Made by a program: the position numbers and the translations under genes | The notes under the pieces: generated by a model | Seen by the model: the letters and a program-made list of their open reading frames with translations, nothing else | What the model was told of the DNA's origin: nothing | The model's database searches: none | Shown here: in pieces, positions 26,343-34,740 of the stretch | How the letters are laid out: every line of letters starts with the position of its first letter | Position numbering within the stretch: the stretch's first letter is position 1 | DNA from: Burkholderiales bacterium | Lineage (GTDB): Bacteria > Pseudomonadota > Gammaproteobacteria > Burkholderiales > Casimicrobiaceae | DNA: 38,082 nt | Direction of reading: 5' to 3' | NCBI GenBank assembly: GCA_020852555.1 | Contig: JADZAQ010000016.1 | Location: forward strand, 1-38,082

Positions 26343-26376
26343 TGGCGTTAACGGCAACTACCACCCAGGAGGATCC

Positions 26377-27483
26377 ATGGAGCGCCGTAAATTTCTTGCA
26401 GGTACCGGACTGGCAGCGGGTGTCGCGGCCATACCCGAAATCGCCAATGCGCAGACCACACACCGCTGGAAGCTGCAGAGTGCGAATCCGGCCGGGACGC
26501 CGAACATCGAACTCCTCAACAGGTTCGTCTCGAACATCGACAAGATGTCGGGCGGACGGCTCAAGATCGAGGTCCTCGCCAGCGGCGCCATCGTCGCACC
26601 CTTCGAGATCCTCGACGCGGTGAACAAGGGCGTGGTGGACATGGGTCAGTGGTGGCCCGACTACGCCTTCGGCAAGCATCCGGCGGGGAGCCTGTTCGGC
26701 GCTCCGCTCGGGGGCTCGGGCAGCGGCCTCGACCAGATGTCGCACCTCGCGTGGTACATGGGCGGCGGTGGACGCGAGCTGTACGTCGAGTACTACCAGA
26801 AGATGCTCAAGGCCGACGTCATGCCGTTTCTCTATGCGCCCGACGGTCCCGAGGCGCTCGGCTGGTTCCACAAGCCGCTCAAGTCGGTGTCGGAACTGCT
26901 GCCGTTGCGCTACCGCATTTCCTCGGGGCTCGCGACCGATACGCTGAAGGAAATGGGCGGGACTCCGGTCAACATGGCCGGTGCGGAACTAATTCCGGCG
27001 GCGCAGAAGGGGATCGTCGATGCCGTCGAGTGGATCAACCCGGCCAACGACCTCAAGGTCGGCCTCTACGACATCTTCAAGTTCTACTCGCTGCAGGGCC
27101 TGCACCAGGCGGTCGGCATCGGCGACATCATGATCAACGGAGCGAAGTGGCGCGCGCTGGGTCCCGATCTGCAGGCCATCGTCGAGACGGCCGTCACGCG
27201 GTCGCTTTTCGACGTGATACTGTACTTCATGCAGGCGAACGCGCGGGCGCTGCAGACGCTGAAGACCCAGCACGGCGTTACGGTGTTCGACGCCCCGTCG
27301 GATTACGCGCCGGCATTCGTTGCGGCCGCGCGAAAGATCCTCAAGAAATACGAGGAGAAGGATCCGTTCTTCAAGAAGGTCCTCGACTCGCAGCGGGAGT
27401 TCGCGAAAGTGGTCGCCCCCTACTGGCGAGAGAACGTGAAGCTCTCCGTCATGATCAGCGGCTCGGTGGGCGGGACCTCCTGA
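26377..27483 (+). CDS. TRAP transporter substrate-binding protein (DctP/TakP type)
   Basis: A 368-residue periplasmic receptor. The signal is of Tat type: ERRKFLAGTGLAAGVAAIPEIANAQ. The mature part opens HRWKLQSANPAGTP, with ELLNRFVSNIDKMSGGRLKIEVL and, in the middle, LRYRISSGLATDTLKEMGG, where the Arg normally pairs with the ligand's acid group. DAVEWINPANDLKVGLYDI resembles the TakP-like branch that binds 2-oxo acids. The aromatic WWPDYAFGK segment may shape the pocket. A clear AGGAGG-like site precedes ATG 26377. Whether the acid is a carboxylate, sulfonate or phosphonate cannot be told from sequence; the downstream enzyme argues for a phosphonate. Confidence 0.93.
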   Translation: MERRKFLAGTGLAAGVAAIPEIANAQTTHRWKLQSANPAGTPNIELLNRFVSNIDKMSGGRLKIEVLASGAIVAPFEILDAVNKGVVDMGQWWPDYAFGKHPAGSLFGAPLGGSGSGLDQMSHLAWYMGGGGRELYVEYYQKMLKADVMPFLYAPDGPEALGWFHKPLKSVSELLPLRYRISSGLATDTLKEMGGTPVNMAGAELIPAAQKGIVDAVEWINPANDLKVGLYDIFKFYSLQGLHQAVGIGDIMINGAKWRALGPDLQAIVETAVTRSLFDVILYFMQANARALQTLKTQHGVTVFDAPSDYAPAFVAAARKILKKYEEKDPFFKKVLDSQREFAKVVAPYWRENVKLSVMISGSVGGTS

Positions 27484-27582
27484 TGCGGCTTGTACCAATG
27501 CGGGAGCTGCCGCGAACTCCGGGCCTCATCCGGAGAAAGCGGCGGCTTCCCTCTCTCAACACCTGAAGCGCAGAGGTTAGTG

Positions 27583-28506
27583 ATGACTGATTCCCTGATT
27601 GCCCGCATTTCCGCGGTCGGCCGGGTGCCGGACGACATCCGGCACGCCGCCGCGCAGCAGCAGAGGTTCGACAACGACAACACGCAGCGCAGCGTAGGCT
27701 ACGTCATGCTGGACTGTTCGGGCACGGTGATGGACCGCTACGTCGACGCGCCGGCGATCGTGTTCGTCGAGGTGTTCAAGAGATACGGCCTGGAGATCTC
27801 GATGACGGAGGCGCGCGCACCGATGGGATTGCGCAAGGACCTGCACATCAAGGCGATCACCGAGACGGCCTCCGTGCGCGATCGTTTCAAGGCCAAGTTC
27901 GGACGCGAGCCGAACCAGGGCGATGTCGATGCGATGTTCGCCGACTTCGTCCCGACGCAGTTGAACCTCCTGCGCAACGGCAACTACCACGAGTTATTGC
28001 CCGGCGTCGCCGAAGTAGTCAAGGGCTTCCAGGACAAAGGCATGAAGATCGGAGTGACCACCGGTTTCACGCGCGCGATGCTCGACATCCTGCTCGACGG
28101 CGGCCGGAAGCAGGGCTTCCTGCCGGACGCGTCGTGCGCGGGGGACGACGTCGAGGCGCCGCGGCCGATGCCGTACATGGTCATCAAGAACCTCGAGCGC
28201 ATGGGGGTCGTCAACCTGGAGAACGCGATGCGGCGCACGATAAAGGTCGACGACACGGTATCGGGGGCCGGCGAAGGCGCGCCGCTGTGCTGGCGCGTCG
28301 GAGTGTCGAAGTGGAGCAACTACGTCGCGGACAGCTGGGATGCGGTGCGCAAGATGAGCCCCGCCGAGCTGGAAGCACGTGAGCGCGCTTCGAAGGAGAA
28401 GCTGATTCGCGAAAGTGGCGCACACTACGTCATCGACGACCTGCGCGATCTGCCGGCGGTGATCGCCGATGTGAACACACGGCTTGCCGCCGGCGAGAAC
28501 CCGTGA
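27583..28506 (+). CDS. Phosphonoacetaldehyde hydrolase-like HAD enzyme
   Basis: A 307-residue HAD-superfamily protein closest to phosphonoacetaldehyde hydrolase (PhnX). Asp44 in MLDCSGTVMD is the nucleophile. APAIVFVEVFKRYGLEI and ARAPMGLRKDLHIKAI match PhnX, including Lys85, which corresponds to the Schiff-base Lys that activates the aldehyde. IKVDDTVSGAGEGAP is the acidic loop that binds Mg. The family cleaves the C-P bond, giving acetaldehyde and phosphate. It differs from classical PhnX by a 35-residue N-terminal extension and by Ser in place of Ala after the nucleophile (DCSGT against DWAGT). ATG 27583 follows AGAGG. It is last in the operon and no PhnW transaminase lies nearby. Role inferred. 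Confidence 0.82.
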   Translation: MTDSLIARISAVGRVPDDIRHAAAQQQRFDNDNTQRSVGYVMLDCSGTVMDRYVDAPAIVFVEVFKRYGLEISMTEARAPMGLRKDLHIKAITETASVRDRFKAKFGREPNQGDVDAMFADFVPTQLNLLRNGNYHELLPGVAEVVKGFQDKGMKIGVTTGFTRAMLDILLDGGRKQGFLPDASCAGDDVEAPRPMPYMVIKNLERMGVVNLENAMRRTIKVDDTVSGAGEGAPLCWRVGVSKWSNYVADSWDAVRKMSPAELEARERASKEKLIRESGAHYVIDDLRDLPAVIADVNTRLAAGENP

Positions 28507-28712
28507 GGATACGCGCTCCCGAGTAGGGTGGGATCGCGCCGCCCGGCCCTCGCGCACCCGGCCTTCGATCGACCGCCGAGGGTGTCGGAGGGTTCGGGTG
28601 TGGCGGCCGCTTTCTGTGACAAGGCGCGCCGCCGCAGGTCGACGGCACGCACAGGTGGCTGCACTGGCGGCCCGCGCCGGGCGCGCGACTCTGACGGACG
28701 ACACGCCGCAGC

Positions 28713-28741
28713 TTGTCTCCCTCTGCCGCATCGACTAGACT
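28713..28741 (+). promoter_or_regulatory. Candidate sigma70 promoter for the DUF3300/DUF2950 pair
   Basis: TTGTCT (28713-28718), 17 bases, TAGACT (28736-28741), 38 bases before the ATG at 28779. Both hexamers are near consensus and the spacing is ideal. Confidence 0.6.
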
Positions 28742-28778
28742 CGCGCCGCTGCCGCTGCTTTTCACCAGCACTCTACCG

Positions 28779-30251
28779 ATGCCGGCCCGCCTCTTCCGCT
28801 TCGTCCTCGTCTGCTTCGCCCTGTTCGTCGTCGTCACAGCACCGGCGCGCGCGCAGGCGCCGAAGCCGTTCACGCAGGACGAGCTCGACCAGATGCTGGC
28901 GCCGATCGCGCTCTTTCCCGACGCGCTGCTCGCGCAGACGCTAATGGCGGCGACGTATCCGTCCGACGTCGCGCAGGCCGTCGACTGGGCCTTCGCCAAT
29001 CGCGGCGTCGAAGGCGACGCCGCGGTGCGCGCGGTGCAGGACAAGCCTTGGGATCCCAGCGTGCAGTCGCTCGTCGCCTTTCCCGAAGTGCTCGCCATGT
29101 TCGGCGAGAGCCCGCAGTGGGTGCGCAATCTGGGTGACGCCTTCCTCGACCAGCCCGAAGACGTGATGAACTCGGTGCAGTTCCTGCGCGCCAAGGCGAA
29201 GGATGCGGGGAACCTCGCGACCAATCAACAACAGATCGTCACGGTCGAGGCCGCGCCTGCGCCCGCCACGACGATCATCGTCAACAATGCGCCGCCGCCG
29301 CCGGCGCAGATCATCACCATCGCGCCGGCCAATCCGCAGGTCGTGTTCGTGCCGATCTACAACCCGACGTGGGCGTTCGGACCGTGGTGGGCGCCCGCCT
29401 TCCCGCCGTTCTTCTATCCGCCGCCGCCGCGTTGGGGCTGGGGTTGGGGAAGTGCCGCGAGTGCCGGCTTCTGGTGGGGCGTCGGGGTCGGCGTGTCGTA
29501 TTCACTGTGGGGCGGCATGAACTGGCGCACGCACAACGTCAACGTCAACGTGAACCACTGGAACAACATCAACGTCAATCGCCGGATCGACTCGCGTGAT
29601 CGCAACGTCGACTGGCGCCACGACGCGCGCAATCGCCGCGACGTCCCGTATCGCAGCCCCGCGACGCGCGATCGGGTGCAGTCCGCGGCCAGTGACGCGC
29701 GCTCGCGTGAAGCCTATCGCGGCCGCGACCTGCAGCGCGACCAGGCGCGGGCGGCGGTCGAGAACCGCGTCGGTGCCGGAAACGTGAGCCGCGAGGCGTT
29801 GCGCGACGTCGATCGCAACATCCAGCCGCAGCGCCCGCCCGCCGGGAGCGTCGGCGGCAACGCACGCGACCGCGCGGCCAGCGTCGACCGCGGACAAGTG
29901 CAGGATCGCGCGGCCAGCATCGACCGCGGGCAGGTCCAGGACCGGGCCGGCACGATCGATAGGGCGCAGGTACAGAATCGCGTGCAGAGCGCGCCGACAC
30001 CGCAGCGGCCGCAAACCGGCAATCGGCAGCCGACGCAGCAGCTCCCGTCGCAACCCAATCGCGCCGACCTGCAGAATCGGGCGAATCAGGTCAATCGCGA
30101 CAATGCGCTGCGCGGCGCCAACAATCCGCAGCAAGTACGCCAGCAGGTCGATCGGGGCAACGTCAGCCGACAGTCGATGCAGCAGCAGGCCGCGTCACAC
30201 AACGTCAATCGCGGCAACGCGGGCGCGGCCGCCGCAGCGAGACGCCGATGA
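28779..30251 (+). CDS. DUF3300 exported protein with NR/DR-rich repeats
   Basis: A 490-residue envelope protein of unknown function. The signal peptide (FVLVCFALFVVVTAPARAQA) is followed by the DUF3300 domain, residues about 30-200: DELDQMLAPIALFPDALLAQ, TYPSDVAQAVDWA, then VVFVPIYNPTWAFGPWW. A Trp/Gly/Pro segment (WGWGWGSAASAGFWWG) could touch the membrane. The last 230 residues are low-complexity, rich in Arg, Asn, Gln and Asp, with a 12-residue repeat DRAASVDRGQVQ three times. I chose ATG 28779 for its signal peptide; the frame is open to 28713. It overlaps the DUF2950 gene as ATGA; the two families are very often neighbours. Confidence 0.88.
   Translation: MPARLFRFVLVCFALFVVVTAPARAQAPKPFTQDELDQMLAPIALFPDALLAQTLMAATYPSDVAQAVDWAFANRGVEGDAAVRAVQDKPWDPSVQSLVAFPEVLAMFGESPQWVRNLGDAFLDQPEDVMNSVQFLRAKAKDAGNLATNQQQIVTVEAAPAPATTIIVNNAPPPPAQIITIAPANPQVVFVPIYNPTWAFGPWWAPAFPPFFYPPPPRWGWGWGSAASAGFWWGVGVGVSYSLWGGMNWRTHNVNVNVNHWNNINVNRRIDSRDRNVDWRHDARNRRDVPYRSPATRDRVQSAASDARSREAYRGRDLQRDQARAAVENRVGAGNVSREALRDVDRNIQPQRPPAGSVGGNARDRAASVDRGQVQDRAASIDRGQVQDRAGTIDRAQVQNRVQSAPTPQRPQTGNRQPTQQLPSQPNRADLQNRANQVNRDNALRGANNPQQVRQQVDRGNVSRQSMQQQAASHNVNRGNAGAAAAARRR
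29868..29975 (+). repeat. Three 36-base tandem repeats in the DUF3300 gene
   Basis: Three adjacent 36-base units encode DRAASVDRGQVQ, DRAASIDRGQVQ and DRAGTIDRAQVQ. The DNA units differ at several silent positions, so the repeat is not recent; it keeps frame because 36 is a multiple of three. Confidence 0.8.
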
Positions 30252-31210
30252 TCGTGGCCGTCGACTCGATACGAGTGCTCGCGACGCACGAGATGGCGCA
30301 GGTGCCCGTCGGCGCTGCCCGAGGCATGCGCGCCGCCTTGCGCACGAGAACGCTCGCCGTGGCGACGATGCTCGCGGTGGCGACGCTGTTCGCACCCTCC
30401 GCTGCACAGGCGCAGGCACCCTTCCCAACCCCCGAAGCGGCGTTCGATGCACTGGTCGACGGCCTCGCCCGCCACGACGACGCGGAGGTAAAGCGAGCTC
30501 TGGGGCCGAATTACGCGAAGGTCCTGCCGCTCGGCGACGTGTCGGAAACTGATCGCACCGACTTCCTCGCGGCGTGGGCCAAGGGACACCGCATCGAACG
30601 CAGCGGGGATCGCGCGAACCTCGTCCTGGCCGACGGCTGGTCGCTGCCGCTGCCGGTCGTCCAGGGCAGCGGCGCGTGGCGCTTCGACCTCATGGCTGGC
30701 GCGGTCGAGATGCAGGTCCGCCGCATCGGACGCAACGAGCTCGCGGCGATCAACGTGATGCAGGCCTACGTCGATGCGCAGCGCGAATACGCGGCGGTCG
30801 ATCGCAACGGCAACGGCATCCGGGAATACGCGCGCCGGATCATCAGCCGACCTGGACAGCGCGACGGGCTCTATTGGCCCACGTCCGGCACCGAGGCACC
30901 GAGCCCGGCGGGCCCGCTGCTCGACACCGCCGACCTCAAGGACGGCTATCACGGCTACCGCTTTCGCATCCTGCACGGACAAGGCCCCGCGGCGGCCGGC
31001 GGCGCGCGCAGCTACGTACTCAACGGCCACATGACCGAAGGCTTCGCCCTCGTCGGGTGGCCCGCTCGCTACGGCAATACCGGCGTGATGACGTTCGTCG
31101 TCAACCAGGACGGCGTCGTGTTCCAGCGCGATCTCGGGCCGGAAACCGCGAAGCGCGCCGCGGCGATCGCTCGCTTCGATCCGGGCCAGGGGTGGGCGGC
31201 GGTGAAGTAG
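30248..31210 (+). CDS. DUF2950 exported protein
   Basis: A 320-residue protein of unknown function. DUF2950 marks: FPTPEAAFDALVDGLARHDD, INVMQAYVDAQREYA, GNGIREYARRIISRPGQRDGLYW and DLKDGYHGYRFRILHGQGPAA, with GFALVGWPARYGNTGVMTF near the end. ATG 30248 overlaps the DUF3300 stop (ATGA), but the signal peptide (RTLAVATMLAVATLFAPSAAQAQA) fits better from ATG 30326, so the mature product is the same and only the leader is uncertain. It is expected in the periplasm. Its stop lies one base from the stop of the convergent PIN toxin gene. Confidence 0.88.
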   Translation: MIVAVDSIRVLATHEMAQVPVGAARGMRAALRTRTLAVATMLAVATLFAPSAAQAQAPFPTPEAAFDALVDGLARHDDAEVKRALGPNYAKVLPLGDVSETDRTDFLAAWAKGHRIERSGDRANLVLADGWSLPLPVVQGSGAWRFDLMAGAVEMQVRRIGRNELAAINVMQAYVDAQREYAAVDRNGNGIREYARRIISRPGQRDGLYWPTSGTEAPSPAGPLLDTADLKDGYHGYRFRILHGQGPAAAGGARSYVLNGHMTEGFALVGWPARYGNTGVMTFVVNQDGVVFQRDLGPETAKRAAAIARFDPGQGWAAVK

Positions 31211-31211
31211 G

Positions 31212-31628
31212 TCAGGTCTGCTTCGGCAGCGTCTGCACCTTGGCGCGACGGCATGCTTCACGCAGTTCGTGGTCCAACGTGGCGAGCGGCAGCCTGAGCC
31301 GCTGCGCGAGTTCGAGATAGGCGGCGTCGTACACGGTCAATCCGTGTTGCACCGCGAGACTCAGGGTAGAGCCCCAAGCATTGCGGTCGGTGTCGACATC
31401 GACCGCAATCGGGAATGCGAGAAGATCGCGAAGCGACGCGTCACGAAAGGCGGCGTCGATGCGGCGGCGCCTGACCGCCATCTCGAGCGCGTTGGCAACT
31501 TCGAGCTTCAACAGCGAAGGTACGATCGCTCCGGACTGCAGCACCTGCCGCAGCAGGGCGTCGGTCCCGGTCGTGTGTTCGTCCCGAAACAGCCAGGACA
31601 GAACGACCGAACTGTCGACGACGATCAA
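31212..31628 (-). CDS. PIN-domain ribonuclease toxin (VapC-like)
   Basis: A 138-residue PIN-domain protein, the Mg-dependent ribonuclease fold of VapC toxins. The acidic residues are in place: VVDSSVVLSWL (first Asp), PSLLKLEVANAL (Glu), GLTVYDAAYLELAQ (Asp) and LATLDHELREA (Asp). ATG 31628 overlaps the antitoxin stop as ATGA. VapC enzymes cut tRNA or rRNA at defined sites; the target is unknown here. Confidence 0.92.
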   Translation of the reverse strand: MIVVDSSVVLSWLFRDEHTTGTDALLRQVLQSGAIVPSLLKLEVANALEMAVRRRRIDAAFRDASLRDLLAFPIAVDVDTDRNAWGSTLSLAVQHGLTVYDAAYLELAQRLRLPLATLDHELREACRRAKVQTLPKQT

Positions 31629-31867
31629 CGCCTACCTTCGCTGACGAGATCCTTGACGTGGAGCCCGCCAAGCGACGCTTGGACGCGCCTTGCGACGATG
31701 CGCTCCGCGGCGGCCTGCGCGTCGGCCTGAGCGCCGCGCTCATCCCCGGGAACCAGTCTGGCGACCACCTTCCCGCGCCGGGTAATGACGACCTGCTCGC
31801 CGCGCTCCACCCAATCGAGCAGGGTGCCAAAGCGATTCTTCGCGTCGAACGCTCCAATTTCCCGCAT
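31625..31867 (-). CDS. Phd/YefM-type antitoxin
   Basis: An 80-residue antitoxin paired with the PIN toxin. MREIGAFDAKNRFGTLLDWVE and EQVVITRRGKVVARLVPGD are the Phd/YefM fold; the C-terminal SLGGLHVKDLVSEGRR would bind the toxin. I chose ATG 31867 because AGGTGG lies eight bases upstream; a GTG at 31879 would add four residues. A TATACT -10-like hexamer is at 31904-31899, and TACTA/TAGTA arms seven bases apart (31886-31902) may be the operator. Confidence 0.9.
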   Translation of the reverse strand: MREIGAFDAKNRFGTLLDWVERGEQVVITRRGKVVARLVPGDERGAQADAQAAAERIVARRVQASLGGLHVKDLVSEGRR

Positions 31868-31943
31868 GGCCTCTACCACCTAGCTTACTAACTGGTCTAG
31901 TATACCTTTGCGTGAGGAGCCACTGCAAGGCGAGCAATCGCGG

Positions 31944-32321
31944 TCAGACGACCTCGACCGGGTCGCCGTACGAGCCGAGCAGCGCGTCGGCCGTGAGCAA
32001 GCGAAGCGAATCCGCCGTCGCTTGCGCGACGAGCAGCCGATCAAAGGGATCACGATGATGCGGCGCCAAGGCGGCGACGAGCACCGCGTGACGCGCGAGC
32101 ACCGGCAACTCCTCGAATCCACTCGCGGGGATTCCCTGCAGCACCGCCTTCGGCTCGATGCGGAGCTTGCCGAGTGCCGACTTGATGGCGACTTCCCAAA
32201 TCGAGGCGGCGCTGACGCACACCACGGTGGCGTCGCGGATGCGATGGCGCACCGGCCGAGATAGCCGCGCGGAGTCGGCAAGGAACCACAGGAAGATTTG
32301 GGTATCGAGCAGGATCGTCAC
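31944..32321 (-). CDS. PIN-domain ribonuclease toxin, second module
   Basis: A 125-residue PIN protein: ILLDTQIFLWFLADSARLS carries the first Asp, SAASIWEVAIKSALGKL the Glu, and HHRDPFDRLLVAQA the third Asp. HRDPFDRLL is typical of one VapC branch with Phd-like partners. GTG 32321 overlaps the antitoxin stop as GTGA. It is unrelated in detail to the PIN toxin of the next module, so this is not a recent duplication. Confidence 0.9.
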   Translation of the reverse strand: MTILLDTQIFLWFLADSARLSRPVRHRIRDATVVCVSAASIWEVAIKSALGKLRIEPKAVLQGIPASGFEELPVLARHAVLVAALAPHHRDPFDRLLVAQATADSLRLLTADALLGSYGDPVEVV

Positions 32322-32566
32322 GGTGCGCCGGCGAACCCCTCCACGATCGCATCGGGCAGCGGCGCATCGAAATCGTCCGGGACGTCGAGCTTTCCCTTGA
32401 GGTATCCCGGTTGCCGCACCGGTCGCCTCGGCTCCAACGGGACAAGCCGCGCGACAGGCCTTCCGGCCTTGGCGATGACTATCTCGGCGCCGGCACCGAC
32501 CTCCTCGAGGAGCTGCGAGAAATGCGTCTTTGCCTCGTGAACATTGACCTGCCGAGTACTGTTCAT
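32318..32566 (-). CDS. Phd/YefM-type antitoxin, second module
   Basis: An 82-residue antitoxin. VNVHEAKTHFSQLLEEVGAG and IVIAKAGRPVARLVPLEPR are the Phd/YefM dimer domain; LKGKLDVPDDFDAPLPDAI is the usual toxin-binding tail of this group. It overlaps its toxin by four bases. An extended -10 (TGCTAGACT) lies upstream at 32611-32603. Confidence 0.92.
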   Translation of the reverse strand: MNSTRQVNVHEAKTHFSQLLEEVGAGAEIVIAKAGRPVARLVPLEPRRPVRQPGYLKGKLDVPDDFDAPLPDAIVEGFAGAP

Positions 32567-32602
32567 GAACGATGACCCGATAAGGTGGACTACGTCGGGC
32601 TA

Positions 32603-32611
32603 AGTCTAGCA
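32603..32611 (-). promoter_or_regulatory. Extended -10 of the second Phd/PIN module
   Basis: TGCTAGACT on the minus strand matches the extended -10 pattern and lies about 40 bases from the antitoxin ATG at 32566. No good -35 is seen. Confidence 0.4.
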
Positions 32612-32703
32612 CCTCTGGCCGGGATCAACCGTGACTGCTGGCGACCAATGGCGCGCAGGACTGCCCCAAGCTGTCGTTCAAGGCGGTGGTAACGGCGCGC
32701 TGG

Positions 32704-34521
32704 TCACCCCCGCCGGAACCGATACACCGCGATCTCGCCCAGGAGGTTGGGTAGCGTCGTGGCCTGACGCCCGCCGGCGAGAATGACGCGGTTCTCGACG
32801 ACGCATTTCTTCTCGCGCAGGAATGCGTCGAAGTCCGCCACCGTGCACAGGTGGACGTTGGGCGTGTCGTACCACTGGTAAGGCAGGTCCTTCGACACCG
32901 GCATGCGCCCGCGGAGGACCTGCCAGCGGTGCGCCCAGTGACCGAAGTTGGGGAAGGTGACGATGGCCTCGCGGCCCACGCGCAGCATCTCGTCGACGAT
33001 CTCCTCGGTGCGGCGCATCGCCTGCAGCGTGAGCGAGAGGATCACGCAGTCGAACGAGGCGTCGTCGAAGCCGGCGAGGCCGGTCTCGAGGTCGCCTTGC
33101 AGCACGTTCACGCCGTTGCGCACGCTGCCGAGGACGCGGGCGTCGGCGAGCTCGACACCGTAGCCGTGGACGTTCTTCTCGCGCGCGAGGTACGCGAGCA
33201 GGCTGCCGTCGCCGCAGCCCAGGTCGAGGACGTTGGCGCCGGTGCCGAGCCAGCTCGCGATGAGCGCGAAGTCGGCGCGTCCGGCCTGCCGCTCGCGCTC
33301 GGCAAGTTTGCGCCGGACGTCGGATCCGAAGCGAAATGTCGAATAGTTCGCGTCCCAGGCGACGTGGTCGAAGTAAGCCCGCACCAACCCGTGATACTGC
33401 GGATCGTCGAGCAGGAAAGCGTCGTGCCCGTGCGGGGCGTCGATCTCGGCGTAGCAGACGTCGTGCCGGCGGTCGACGAGCGCCTTCACGATCTCGCGCG
33501 AGCGCGCGGGCGGGAAGCGCCAGTCGGTGGTGAAGGAGGCGACGAAGAAGCGGCAGCGTGCGGGCGCCAACGCCTCGGCGAGGTTGCCGCCGGTACGCCG
33601 CGCGGGATCGAAATAGTCGAGCGCCTTGGTGATGCGCAGGTAGGTATTGGCGTCGAAGTACTCGGCGAACTTCTCGCCCTGGTAGCGCAGGTACGATTCG
33701 ACCTGGAATTCGGGTGCGAACGAGTAGTTGAGCCCGTCGCGCAGCGTGCGCCCGAACTTGACCTCCATCTGCATGTCGGACAGGTACGTGATGTGGCCGA
33801 CCATGCGCGCGATGCGCAGGCCGCGGCGCGGCAGCGTCGCGTGCTGCGCGAAGTCACCGTCGTGGAAGTCGGGATCGGTAATGATGGCCTGCCGCGCGAC
33901 CTCGTTGAAGGCGATGTTCTCGGCGGACAGGTTGGGCGCGGCGGCGATGACGAGCGCGTGGCGCACGCGCTGCGGATAGCGGATCGCCCAGTCCAGCGCC
34001 TGCATGCCGCCGAGGCTGCCCCCCATCACCGCGGCGAACTGTCCGATGCCAAGGCGATCGGCGAGGCGCACCTGCGAATCGACCCAATCCTCGACGGTGA
34101 CGAGCGGAAAGTCACCGCCCCAGGGTCGTCCGGTGTCGGGGTTGCGACTGAGCGGACCAGTCGAACCGAAGCAACTCCCGAGGTTGTTGACGCCGATGAC
34201 GAAGAAGCGCGTGGTGTCGAGCGGCTTCTCTGGCCCGATCATGTTGTCCCACCAGCCGACGTTGCCCTCGTCGTTCGCGTAGTACCCCGCGACGTGATGC
34301 GAGGCATTGAGCGCGTGGCAGACGAGCACGGCATTGGACGCGTCGGCGTTGAGCGTGCCGTACGTCTCGTAGGCGAGGTCGTAGCTCGGGAGCCAGCGGC
34401 CGCAGGCGAGTTGCAGGGGCTCGGTGAAGGTGGCGACCTTGGACTCGACGATACCGACCGAGCGGCCGGTGCTCGCGGCGCCTGGCGTGGCGCCACCGGT
34501 GGTGGAGGAGAACGAAGGCAT
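32704..34521 (-). CDS. metXW: Fused homoserine O-acyltransferase MetX and MetW
   Basis: One 605-residue frame holds two proteins that are normally separate. Residues about 20-390 are MetX, the alpha/beta-hydrolase homoserine O-acyltransferase: [21 protein letters not shown], nucleophile Ser169 in GGSLGGMQ, Asp333 in TTDWRFP and His366 in HGHDAFL. Residues about 415-605 are Met[28 protein letters not shown] at 433-439, [19 protein letters not shown] and [14 protein letters not shown]. In proteobacteria MetX (often a succinyltransferase there) needs MetW for activity, and their genes are adjacent. ATG 34521 is preferred; a GTG at 34458 is possible. No stop or frameshift separates the two halves. 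First step of methionine synthesis from homoserine. Confidence 0.93.
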   Translation of the reverse strand: MPSFSSTTGGATPGAASTGRSVGIVESKVATFTEPLQLACGRWLPSYDLAYETYGTLNADASNAVLVCHALNASHHVAGYYANDEGNVGWWDNMIGPEKPLDTTRFFVIGVNNLGSCFGSTGPLSRNPDTGRPWGGDFPLVTVEDWVDSQVRLADRLGIGQFAAVMGGSLGGMQALDWAIRYPQRVRHALVIAAAPNLSAENIAFNEVARQAIITDPDFHDGDFAQHATLPRRGLRIARMVGHITYLSDMQMEVKFGRTLRDGLNYSFAPEFQVESYLRYQGEKFAEYFDANTYLRITKALDYFDPARRTGGNLAEALAPARCRFFVASFTTDWRFPPARSREIVKALVDRRHDVCYAEIDAPHGHDAFLLDDPQYHGLVRAYFDHVAWDANYSTFRFGSDVRRKLAERERQAGRADFALIASWLGTGANVLDLGCGDGSLLAYLAREKNVHGYGVELADARVLGSVRNGVNVLQGDLETGLAGFDDASFDCVILSLTLQAMRRTEEIVDEMLRVGREAIVTFPNFGHWAHRWQVLRGRMPVSKDLPYQWYDTPNVHLCTVADFDAFLREKKCVVENRVILAGGRQATTLPNLLGEIAVYRFRRG

Positions 34522-34740
34522 CGACGCGATCGGCAGCCGGCGCTGCGCACGGCCGCAATGGGAAAACCGCCAGCTTCGGCAGGGCGGGTTCGCGGGCGAT
34601 GGGGCTTGGGGCGAGCCGCTTTAGCCGGATTTGTTCGAAGCCATCGATCGACCGGTGACTTCCGCGCCCGCAAGCTGGTTCAAATCGGCGCGAGTGATGA
34701 TTCTAGCGCGAAACGCGACGCTCCCGAACAACCCCATGCT

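Noticed and set aside
24594-26357. 587-codon open frame on the minus strand
   Set aside because: Antisense to dctQ and dctM, which have clear membrane segments and family motifs.
29868-29975. Possible CRISPR-like direct repeats
   Set aside because: Units are adjacent without spacers and encode an in-frame peptide repeat; no cas genes are in the window.
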